A DNA stretch of 64,000 nucleotides from Clostridiaceae bacterium (GTDB lineage: Bacteria > Bacillota > Clostridia > Peptostreptococcales > Peptostreptococcaceae). Where the stretch lies: contig CABIVQ010000003.1 in NCBI GenBank assembly GCA_902362365.1, positions 1-64,000 on the forward strand, read 5' to 3'. Of the stretch, positions 54,572-62,022 are shown piece by piece. Made by a program: the position numbers and the translations under genes. The notes under the pieces were generated by a model. It was not told the origin of the DNA. It worked only from the letters and a program-made list of their open reading frames with translations, and ran no database searches. Each line of letters begins with the position of its first letter. The first letter of the stretch is position 1.

Positions 54572-57253
54572 ATGAATAATGGCAATAATGAAGACCAAAA
54601 TAAGATAAGAAGAAAAAAGGTTAGTTCCTCTAATAACACTAATAAACCTAACAACTCCTCTACTGAAAATAACAGTAGAACAAAGTCTAGAAAGAAAAAT
54701 AATAAAAAGGATAAATTTAGATTTTTTAGATTAACAGGAGTATTTATTTTAGCTTTATTGGTAGTTGTTGCTGCTGTAGGAACTGGGTTGGTATTTTCAT
54801 CTCTTAAAGATGTTCAACCTGTTACAAAAGCGCTATTAGATGAAAAAACTTACCAAACTACAAAAATTTATTATGCTAATGGAGATTTATTATCTAATGC
54901 TCCTAGTGTTAATAAAAAAGAACCAGTTTCTCTTGATAAAATGTCTCCTCATCTAAAAAATGCTATCGTAGCTATAGAAGACGAGCGTTTTTATGAGCAT
55001 AATGGTGTTGACATTGTAGGTCTTGCTAGATCTGCAGTTAAAACTTTATTAGGAAAGACTCAAGGTGGTAGTACAATCCCTATGCAGGTTTCAAAAATGT
55101 TACTAACATCTTCAGAACAAACTTTACCTCGTAAGGTAAAAGATATTTATTACGCTTATGAAATGAGTAAAACTTTATCTAAAGAAGAAATATTAGAAGC
55201 ATATTTAAACAATTTTTCCGTAGGTAGAGGACTTATTGGAGCAGAAGCTGGAGCTCAAGGATATTTTAGCAAAAAGGCTGAAAAATTAGAACTAGAAGAA
55301 GCTGCTTTACTTGCAGGTTCAACTAAAAATCCATCGGCTTATAGAGCTTACAATGCTGAAAAGTTAGATGGTACTGAAACTAAAGAAGATTTAGAAAACA
55401 AAATATTATTATATACACATACTGCTGATGATGATTGGGATGATTCAACTGATATCGACTTAAATATGCTTCCTAAGCTAAAATCCTGGGGGCTTATTGA
55501 TAATGATACTGCTGACCAAATCAGAGCGGGAACACTTATAATTAGAAAAGCTGTTCTTAATCCTAAAGCTAAAGCAAGACAAGAAGTAGTTTTAGGTAAA
55601 ATGTTAGAACTTGGGTATATAACTCAAGAAGAACATGATAAGGCTGTAGCTGCAAAAATAGAAATTAAATTACCTAAAGTTGAAGACCCTGTTGTTTCTT
55701 CAGTTCAAGACCTTATAGAATCTGAAGTTGTAAAAGCTTTAATGAATCAAGGTCATACTTGGGATGAAGCAGATAATTTATTCCGTAATGGTGGTTTACA
55801 TATACAAACTACTATAGACCCTAATATGCAAGATGTATTAGAGGAAACATATGCAAATAACTCTAACTTCCCACAAACTAGAGACAACGGAACTGGAGTA
55901 GTTCAGCCTCAATCTGCGATGGTTATACTTGATTATAGAACAGGTCAGATTAAAGCGCTTGTTGGTGGTAGACACATAAAAGGAAGAAAGACTCTAAACA
56001 GAGCTACTACTGCTCAACAACCTGGTTCTACTATAAAACCTTTATCAGTATATACTCCTGCTATAGACACTTTAGAAATTACTCAAGCTGATTCTTTAAG
56101 TGATGCTAGGGGAGGATATGAATTTAATCAAAATGCAAAATGGAATCCAAGTACTACAACTGCTGGAAGTGGATACATGTCTTTACGTAAAGCATTAGCT
56201 TATTCTTCTAACACAATAGCTGTAAAAACAGCTGAGATGTTAGGCGATAGTTATGAAGAATGTGTAGATGTTATGCTTGACTACTTAAAGAACTTTGGAA
56301 TTTCAACTTTAAAAGATAGTAAAACTGGTGATATAAATGAGGGAGATAGACGTTTCCCTGCTTTAACACTTGGTGGTATGACATATGGTGTTTCTCCATT
56401 AGAAATGGCTTCTGCATACGGTACTCTTGCCAACGGAGGAGTTTATATAGAACCTACTATATTTAGTACTATAAAGACTTACGATGGTACTTTACTAGTA
56501 AAGGCTAGTCCACAAGAAAATAGAGTTGTAAGTTCAGAAGTAGCTTACGTTATAACAGATATGTTAAAAGCTGTTGTAACAGAAGGTATCGGTGGAGCTG
56601 CTTCTATCGGTGGAAAAATTGATGTTGCCGGTAAAACTGGTACTACTAATGGTAAGTTAGATGCATGGTTTGTAGGATATACACCATACTATGTTGCATC
56701 TACTTATATAGGTGATGATGCAGGTAGAAAAGACCCTAATACACAAAAAACTATACCTCGTCAAGGAGTTGTTGGAAGTAGTTCAAGTGCAGCTAAGTTA
56801 TGGTCTACAGTTATGAAAAAAGTTCATGCAAATCTAACTGAAGCACACTTTACTCCGCCAGATAATATATACTTTGCTAAAATTAACTTAATTGATGGTG
56901 GAATTTCTTCAACTGGTTCAAATGCAGCCTTTATAAATGGTACAGCTCCAAGAAGAGTTAGTACTCAACAGGTTGTTAAGCCACCTAAAGAAGAAGAATC
57001 TCAAGAAGAAACTCCAGATAACAATGATACGTCTTCTGATCCACCTGATAATGATAATAGTAATAGCGACAACAATAACAATAATAACAATAATAACAGC
57101 AACAATAATAGTGATAACAACAATAGTAATAGTAATAACAATAACAGTAATAACAATAGTAACAACAATAATAATGATGGTGGAACAACTACTCCACCTG
57201 ATAATAGTGGCGGCGGAACAACTACTCCACCTGTTGAAGAACCAACAGAATAG
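54572..57253 (+). CDS. ponA: Class A penicillin-binding protein with an Asn-rich tail
   Basis: 893-residue bifunctional peptidoglycan synthase. Asn/Lys-rich cytoplasmic start, transmembrane helix (about 53-76), glycosyltransferase GT51 domain (about 100-300; catalytic Glu near 136 in IEDERFYEHNG) and transpeptidase domain with S486 in STIK, the SSN motif and KTGT near 688. A tail of about 90 residues (800-893) is rich in Asn, Ser and Asp and ends in two GGTTTPP repeats. It is a single gene with AGGAGG and terminates in a strong hairpin. Confidence 0.95.
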   Translation: MNNGNNEDQNKIRRKKVSSSNNTNKPNNSSTENNSRTKSRKKNNKKDKFRFFRLTGVFILALLVVVAAVGTGLVFSSLKDVQPVTKALLDEKTYQTTKIYYANGDLLSNAPSVNKKEPVSLDKMSPHLKNAIVAIEDERFYEHNGVDIVGLARSAVKTLLGKTQGGSTIPMQVSKMLLTSSEQTLPRKVKDIYYAYEMSKTLSKEEILEAYLNNFSVGRGLIGAEAGAQGYFSKKAEKLELEEAALLAGSTKNPSAYRAYNAEKLDGTETKEDLENKILLYTHTADDDWDDSTDIDLNMLPKLKSWGLIDNDTADQIRAGTLIIRKAVLNPKAKARQEVVLGKMLELGYITQEEHDKAVAAKIEIKLPKVEDPVVSSVQDLIESEVVKALMNQGHTWDEADNLFRNGGLHIQTTIDPNMQDVLEETYANNSNFPQTRDNGTGVVQPQSAMVILDYRTGQIKALVGGRHIKGRKTLNRATTAQQPGSTIKPLSVYTPAIDTLEITQADSLSDARGGYEFNQNAKWNPSTTTAGSGYMSLRKALAYSSNTIAVKTAEMLGDSYEECVDVMLDYLKNFGISTLKDSKTGDINEGDRRFPALTLGGMTYGVSPLEMASAYGTLANGGVYIEPTIFSTIKTYDGTLLVKASPQENRVVSSEVAYVITDMLKAVVTEGIGGAASIGGKIDVAGKTGTTNGKLDAWFVGYTPYYVASTYIGDDAGRKDPNTQKTIPRQGVVGSSSSAAKLWSTVMKKVHANLTEAHFTPPDNIYFAKINLIDGGISSTGSNAAFINGTAPRRVSTQQVVKPPKEEESQEETPDNNDTSSDPPDNDNSNSDNNNNNNNNNSNNNSDNNNSNSNNNNSNNNSNNNNNDGGTTTPPDNSGGGTTTPPVEEPTE
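57047..57233 (+). repeat. Trinucleotide-rich tract in the PBP tail
   Basis: 57047-57180 is a run of AAT, AAC, AGT and GAT codons coding Asn, Ser and Asp; it is followed by a 19-bp direct repeat (57182-57200 and 57215-57233) coding GTTTPP twice. Such tracts change length by slippage, so strains should differ in tail length without loss of frame. Confidence 0.85.
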
Positions 57254-57255
57254 AA

Positions 57256-57290
57256 AAAAAGCGATGAACCTAACTAGTTCATCGCTTTTT
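57256..57290. terminator. Bidirectional terminator between ponA and spoVAE
   Basis: AAAAAGCGATGAAC pairs with GTTCATCGCTTTTT around CTAACTA, perfect 14-bp stem, between convergent genes. Confidence 0.93.
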
Positions 57291-57298
57291 ATTATATA

Positions 57299-57655
57299 TC
57301 AAGGCTTAGCTTTTGGATTAAATATTACAGCCATACTATACCCAAAGAATATAGCTGCTGCTATACCTCCTGCTGTAGCAATTGTACCTCCTGTAAAAAT
57401 ACCGAGAAATCCATCTTCTCCTATAGCCTTTATTACTCCTTTCGCTAAAGAGTATCCAAATCCTATTATAGGTACTGTTGCACCTGAACCTCCAAAGTCA
57501 ACTAAAGGTTCATATAATCCTATAAAAGTTAATATAACACCTGTTGTTACATAAGTTACCATTACATATGGTGTCTGTAGTTTGAAATAATCCATCATTA
57601 TTTGAGCTATTAAACAGATTATACCTCCTACTATAAATACCTTCACATAATCCAT
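57299..57655 (-). CDS. spoVAE: Stage V sporulation protein AE (SpoVAE)
   Basis: 118-residue membrane protein with four helices and the family motif GGSGATVPIIGFGYSLAKG. Part of the forespore inner-membrane channel that loads dipicolinic acid. Start placed at the ATG coding MDYVKVFIVGG; TTG at 57661 has better spacing from AGGAGGTG and may be used instead, while the GTG in that site is not the start. Last gene of the spoVA set, 19 bp after spoVAD. Confidence 0.92.
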   Translation of the reverse strand: MDYVKVFIVGGIICLIAQIMMDYFKLQTPYVMVTYVTTGVILTFIGLYEPLVDFGGSGATVPIIGFGYSLAKGVIKAIGEDGFLGIFTGGTIATAGGIAAAIFFGYSMAVIFNPKAKP

Positions 57656-57673
57656 TAACAAAAGAAACACCTC

Positions 57674-58687
57674 CTATTCATTTACTATTACAACTGCATT
57701 TGCTATGCAAGGTATAGTTTGCTTTTGCAATGTACTATTTGGTGATAACATAGCTCCTGTTGATACTAACATTACTTTATTAAATTCTTTTTTCTTTAGC
57801 TTGTCATATATATATCCAGAAAATACTGATGCTGAACAACCACATCCACTACCACCACAGTGAACATCTTGCCCTTTTAAATCAAATATCTCTAATCCAC
57901 AATCAGTGTAAACCTTAGATATATCTAGATTTTTTTGCTTTAATAGATCTAAAGTTATAGTTTTACCAACTGTACCTAAATCTCCAGTAGCTATTAAATC
58001 AAAACTATTTGGATCATCATTTGTATCATTAAAGTAAGCTAGTATTGTATCTATGGCTGCTGGTGCCATTGCTGCACCCATATTATTCCCATCCTTTATA
58101 CCTTTATCTATAATTTTACCTATAGTAACATACTTAACTTTTGGTCCATCTCCATATTGAGATAGTAATACACAGCCAGCTCCAGTTACTGTCCATTGCG
58201 CTGTCATTGGTTTTTGATTACCCAACTCTAAAGGAAATCTAAATTGTCTTTCAGCTGTACAATAATGACTACATGTACCTGCTAGTACATTTTGAGCAAA
58301 TCCTCCATCTATTAACATAGCTCCTAAACACATACTTTGAGCCATGGTAGAACAAGCTCCATATACACCTATAAAAGGTACATCTAAATCCCTAGCTGCA
58401 AATGAAAATGGCCATATTTGATTTATTAAATCTCCACCAATAAGGTAGTCTACTTCTTTTAATCCTTTATCTGATTTCTTTATAGCTAATTCAATCGTAT
58501 CTTTCATCATTTTACATTCAGATAATTCCCAAGTTTTTTCACCATCTAAATCATCATCTAATATTCTATCAAAATAATCTCTAAGTGGACCTTTACCCTC
58601 TTTAGGGCCAACAATAGAAGCTGTGGATATAATAACCGGCATATGCTGCATTTCTACAGTTCTACTTCCTATTCTTTTGTTCTTCAT
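57674..58687 (-). CDS. spoVAD: Stage V sporulation protein AD (SpoVAD)
   Basis: 337-residue soluble thiolase-fold protein that binds dipicolinic acid and works with the SpoVA channel. Family blocks GSCSTMAQSMCLG-like (GACSTMAQSMCLGAMLIDGG), LAGTCSHYCTAERQFR and CGGSGCGCSASV are present. Follows spoVAC by 12 bp in the operon. Confidence 0.95.
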   Translation of the reverse strand: MKNKRIGSRTVEMQHMPVIISTASIVGPKEGKGPLRDYFDRILDDDLDGEKTWELSECKMMKDTIELAIKKSDKGLKEVDYLIGGDLINQIWPFSFAARDLDVPFIGVYGACSTMAQSMCLGAMLIDGGFAQNVLAGTCSHYCTAERQFRFPLELGNQKPMTAQWTVTGAGCVLLSQYGDGPKVKYVTIGKIIDKGIKDGNNMGAAMAPAAIDTILAYFNDTNDDPNSFDLIATGDLGTVGKTITLDLLKQKNLDISKVYTDCGLEIFDLKGQDVHCGGSGCGCSASVFSGYIYDKLKKKEFNKVMLVSTGAMLSPNSTLQKQTIPCIANAVVIVNE

Positions 58688-58699
58688 TGTCTCACATCC

Positions 58700-59146
58700 T
58701 TATATGAAAATTTTTACTAGATAATAAATAAATCCAAATAATATTGATGATCCTACTCCATAAACTAAAACAGGTCCTGCGATTTTAAACATATTTGCAC
58801 CAACACCTAAAACATAACCTTCTCTTTTAAACTCCATTGCTGGAGATACTATTGAATTTGCAAAACCTGTAATAGGAATTATTGATCCAGCTCCTGCTCT
58901 TTTTCCTATTAGGTCATAAACACCTAGCCCTGTTAAAAAGGAACCTATAAAAATTAATGTAATAGATGTAGCTGATGATGCTGCTAACTTATCTAGGTTT
59001 ATAACCTTCATGAAAAAGTCATTAATACCTTGACCTATCATACAAATTATTCCGCCTACTATAAATGCAAGAATATAGTTCTTAACGTATGTAGGCTTTG
59101 GACTTACCTGATCTACATATTTGTTATAATCATCTTTTTTTCCCAT
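58700..59146 (-). CDS. spoVAC: Stage V sporulation protein AC (SpoVAC)
   Basis: 148-residue membrane protein, about four helices, with GAGSIIPITGFANSIVSPAMEFKREG typical of SpoVAC, the presumed mechanosensitive pore for dipicolinic acid. AGGAGG before the ATG; sits between spoVAB and spoVAD. Confidence 0.95.
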   Translation of the reverse strand: MGKKDDYNKYVDQVSPKPTYVKNYILAFIVGGIICMIGQGINDFFMKVINLDKLAASSATSITLIFIGSFLTGLGVYDLIGKRAGAGSIIPITGFANSIVSPAMEFKREGYVLGVGANMFKIAGPVLVYGVGSSILFGFIYYLVKIFI

Positions 59147-59158
59147 ATAAATACCTCC

Positions 59159-59566
59159 TTAAATTATTGCCCATCCTATAAGTGATCCTATAACCTTACC
59201 TATAATTAATGATATAACTATATATTTTAAATATATACTTGGTAACTTCAACCTCCTTGATATTACAGGAATATAATATATTACCTCTGTAATCCCAGAA
59301 CTTAAAAACCCTAAAAACACTCCATAGGCTAAGCCCGCTATTATAGTTAGTATTTTACCTCCACTAATTCCTATATTATGAAGCGATAATATACTTCCAA
59401 AAAATGTACCTAAAACTAATAAATTTTCATATAAGTTTACAAATTCTTTTGTATTAGTTATATGAGATATTCTAGGCACTAAACCTATTAATATTAACAC
59501 TGCAACTACCCCTGCTCCAACTATTATTCCCGATGATACACCATATATTACTAAGAATAACTTCAC
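59159..59566 (-). CDS. spoVAB: Stage V sporulation protein AB (SpoVAB)
   Basis: 135-residue membrane protein with four to five helices; the region LVPRISHITNTKEFV and a later SSGITEVIYYIPVISRR match SpoVAB. Start is GTG five bases after the spoVAA stop, with a GAGGGG site spanning the end of spoVAA, so translation is coupled. Not every clostridial spoVA operon keeps AA and AB. Confidence 0.87.
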   Translation of the reverse strand: MKLFLVIYGVSSGIIVGAGVVAVLILIGLVPRISHITNTKEFVNLYENLLVLGTFFGSILSLHNIGISGGKILTIIAGLAYGVFLGFLSSGITEVIYYIPVISRRLKLPSIYLKYIVISLIIGKVIGSLIGWAII

Positions 59567-59570
59567 TTTC

Positions 59571-60158
59571 TTAATCTTTTCCCCTCAGTTGATTTTCTAT
59601 TTCTTTATTTAAAGAAATCATTTTTAATTCCATTGGGCTAGGTTCATATTTAGTATATGTAGGAATAAATTTATTAAAAAATAAAGCTACCCCTACACCA
59701 ATACCTATAGAATATGGAATTTGAAAATATGGTAAATATCTTTTAGCATCTCTAGTTAATACATCTACCATTTTATACTGAGATGCATACATATTTACAT
59801 CAGCATGAAAGTTCATTATTCCCATTACAGATCCCATCAGAACTACTATAGAAACTATAGCTACTCTTATATACTTAGTTTTATCTTTTTTATAATTTTC
59901 AAAAAAGATTACTGTATCATCTGCTTTTAGAAAATTTATTTTTACCATGGGAAATTCACCATTTATCTTTTCTATTACTTCCCCTAGATGTATCACATCG
60001 TACCTTAAATTATTGTCTTTATAATTACGAAGGATTATATTATTTAGTAAAGATTCTCTATTCTTGGGGTAAACAGCATAAATATCTTTTAGATATATAT
60101 TTTTTATATTTACATTAAAAGGCTTCACTTTCTTCGGTATTAAGTAAATATCGTCCAT
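59571..60158 (-). CDS. spoVAA: Stage V sporulation protein AA (SpoVAA)
   Basis: 195 residues: an N-terminal soluble SporV_AA domain (about 1-95) with DIYLIPKKVKPFNV, and two transmembrane helices (about 97-115 and 146-165). First gene of the spoVA set, preceded by GGGAGGTAG. A strong terminator separates it from sigF, so it needs its own promoter, expected to be sigma-G-type; I could not identify it with confidence in 60159-60201. Confidence 0.88.
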   Translation of the reverse strand: MDDIYLIPKKVKPFNVNIKNIYLKDIYAVYPKNRESLLNNIILRNYKDNNLRYDVIHLGEVIEKINGEFPMVKINFLKADDTVIFFENYKKDKTKYIRVAIVSIVVLMGSVMGIMNFHADVNMYASQYKMVDVLTRDAKRYLPYFQIPYSIGIGVGVALFFNKFIPTYTKYEPSPMELKMISLNKEIENQLRGKD

Positions 60159-60201
60159 AATTAGCTACCTCCCTCTATTTCTATTATTTGTTATAAAAAA
60201 A

Positions 60202-60277
60202 AAAATAAACCTTATTTTTCTATAGCTATCTATTTAGTATTTCACTAAACACAAATAACTATTTAAAGGTTTATTTT
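60202..60277 (-). terminator. Terminator between sigF and spoVAA
   Basis: AAAATAAACCTT pairs with AAGGTTTATTTT over a 52-nt loop, with a run of eleven or more T residues after it on the minus strand. It ends the spoIIA operon and separates it from spoVA. Confidence 0.8.
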
Positions 60278-60299
60278 GCATTTTATATTTATAATATTT

Positions 60300-61064
60300 T
60301 TAACTAATATATGACTTTAGCTTAGATAGAACTTTCTTTTCTATCCTAGATACTTGTACCTGAGATATATTTAATATATCTCCAATTTCACTTTGTGTTT
60401 TATCTTCAAAGTATCTTAGTACAATTATTTGTCTTTCTCTTTTTTCTAACTTATCTAATACTTGTTTAAGTAATAGATTATCAATTACTCTTTCTTCTTC
60501 ATTTTCTCCTTTTAAGCTAATTTTATCTATCAGACAAATCGGAGAACCTTCTTCTTCATGAATTACTCCATGAAGATATTCAACAGAGAAATTCGCCTCC
60601 ATTGCCATTACTAAATCTTCTTTTTCTACGTCTAACTCATGTGCTAACTCTTCAATAGATGGCTCTCTACCTAGCTTCTTTGTTAATATTTCTGTCTGTG
60701 TTTTCGCCTTTATAGCTATTTGCTTTAAAGACCTTGAAACTTTAACCATACCATCATCTCTAAGATATCTTTTTATCTCTCCTAAAATCATCGGGACAGC
60801 ATATGTAGAAAATTTCACATTAAACTTCGGATCAAATTTATATATGGACTTAATTAATCCTATCGATCCTAACTGAAATAAATCATCTCTCTCGTAACCT
60901 ATATTTGAAAATTTACTTATTACACTTCTAACTAATCCTAAATTATTTTTTATTAAAATTTCCTTGGCTTCTTCATCGCCATTTTGAACTTTTTCAATTA
61001 GTTCTAATGTTTCTTCATGGCTTAGCAATTTCTTTTTTTCTTCTTTATTAGCAGTTATCCCCAT
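60300..61064 (-). CDS. sigF: RNA polymerase sporulation sigma factor SigF
   Basis: 254-residue sigma-70 family factor, first forespore-specific sigma. Region 2 (NNLGLVRSVISKFSNIGYERDDLFQLG...), region 3 and region 4 with the HTH (KTQSEIGDILNISQVQVSRIEKKVL). It is kept inactive by SpoIIAB. Starts about 26 bp after spoIIAB. AGAGG precedes the ATG. Confidence 0.96.
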   Translation of the reverse strand: MGITANKEEKKKLLSHEETLELIEKVQNGDEEAKEILIKNNLGLVRSVISKFSNIGYERDDLFQLGSIGLIKSIYKFDPKFNVKFSTYAVPMILGEIKRYLRDDGMVKVSRSLKQIAIKAKTQTEILTKKLGREPSIEELAHELDVEKEDLVMAMEANFSVEYLHGVIHEEEGSPICLIDKISLKGENEEERVIDNLLLKQVLDKLEKRERQIIVLRYFEDKTQSEIGDILNISQVQVSRIEKKVLSKLKSYIS

Positions 61065-61090
61065 AATAAAACCTCTATTCTCTTTGGATT

Positions 61091-61519
61091 TTATTTAGGT
61101 AAGTTTATATTTTTTAGCATAATAACTTTTGTCCCTTTATTTTTTATAGAACTTACCTTTACATCATCCATAAAGCTTTCCATAACAGAAAATCCCATTC
61201 CTGATCTCTCTAGCTCTGGTTTTGATGTATATAACGGTTGCATAGCCAAGTCTACATCTTCTATTCCATGTCCCTCATCTTCAACTATAATTTCTACTTT
61301 ATTACCTTCTATCTTGCATTTTAAATATACAAATTTTGATTCATCTTCATCGTAACCATGTATGATAGCATTAGTTACAGCTTCTGATACTGCTGTTTTT
61401 ATATCTGCAATCTCGTCTAAAGTTGGATCTAACTTTGCTGCAAAAGATGCAGCTATAACCCTTGCTAAGCTTTCATTTTCAGATTTGGCAGAAAACCTTA
61501 CTTCCATAATATTACTCAT
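61091..61519 (-). CDS. spoIIAB: Anti-sigma-F factor SpoIIAB
   Basis: 142-residue GHKL-type kinase that holds SigF inactive and phosphorylates SpoIIAA. N-box EAVTNAIIHGYDE, G1 DEGHGIED and G2 RSGMGFSVMESFMD are visible. Start is the ATG seven bases after AAGGGGGA. Middle gene of spoIIAA-spoIIAB-sigF. Confidence 0.96.
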   Translation of the reverse strand: MSNIMEVRFSAKSENESLARVIAASFAAKLDPTLDEIADIKTAVSEAVTNAIIHGYDEDESKFVYLKCKIEGNKVEIIVEDEGHGIEDVDLAMQPLYTSKPELERSGMGFSVMESFMDDVKVSSIKNKGTKVIMLKNINLPK

Positions 61520-61532
61520 CAACTTTTCCCCC

Positions 61533-61868
61533 TTACAAAGAACTTAGTGCTTCTTCATATGAACTATAAACATTTATTATTTTGTTCATTCCTGATAAAT
61601 CAAACACCTTTTTTACTCTTGGATTTATATTTATCACTGATACTGTCCCTTTGTCGCTAGAGATCTTTTTGTATCTACCTATAATTACACCTATTCCTGA
61701 AGAATCCATAAAGTTAATATTTTTAAAATCAAATATTATATTTTTTACTGATTTTGTCATTAATATTTCATCAATTTCTTCTCTTATAGATCTTGATACA
61801 TGATGATCTAACTCTGTCATTTCAAACTTAACTAGTAAGTTTTTATTATTCAAAGAGTATCTTACCAT
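61533..61868 (-). CDS. spoIIAA: Anti-anti-sigma factor SpoIIAA
   Basis: 111-residue STAS-domain protein; the phosphorylated serine lies in FMDSSGIGVIIGRYK (about residue 57). Dephosphorylated SpoIIAA frees SigF by binding SpoIIAB. First gene of the operon, preceded by a run of G residues and the sigma-H-type promoter upstream. Confidence 0.96.
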   Translation of the reverse strand: MVRYSLNNKNLLVKFEMTELDHHVSRSIREEIDEILMTKSVKNIIFDFKNINFMDSSGIGVIIGRYKKISSDKGTVSVININPRVKKVFDLSGMNKIINVYSSYEEALSSL

Positions 61869-61937
61869 TATTATTCCCCCCTAATAAAATTTGCTTTAAC
61901 TAATGTATTAAACATAGTTGCTTAAATTAAGTTGACT

Positions 61938-61953
61938 GGATATTATAATATCC
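61938..61953. promoter_or_regulatory. Perfect 16-bp palindrome in the spoIIA leader
   Basis: GGATATTATAATATCC lies between the sigma-H-type promoter and spoIIAA. It could be an operator or a short leader hairpin; no T-run follows. Confidence 0.55.
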
Positions 61954-61982
61954 TTACTATTAAAAACTACAACGTGTAATCA

Positions 61983-62010
61983 ATTCTATTAAGTCAAAAT
62001 GTTATCCTTC
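61983..62010 (-). promoter_or_regulatory. Sigma-H-type promoter of the spoIIA operon
   Basis: On the minus strand GAAGGATAA (62010-62002) matches the sigma-H -35 RWAGGAxxT at all but its last base, and AGAAT (61987-61983) matches -10 HGAAT with the exact 14-bp spacing. spoIIA operons are sigma-H/Spo0A controlled. It lies just after the stop of the molybdopterin oxidoreductase gene. Confidence 0.8.
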
Positions 62011-62022
62011 AATGAAATTTAA

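Noticed and set aside
57047..57180. Repetitive tract as a CRISPR array or satellite
   Set aside because: It is an in-frame coding triplet run without spacer-repeat structure.
56937..57554. 205-codon plus-strand ORF over the end of ponA and spoVAE
   Set aside because: Produced by the low-complexity triplet tract read in another frame; runs across a terminator.
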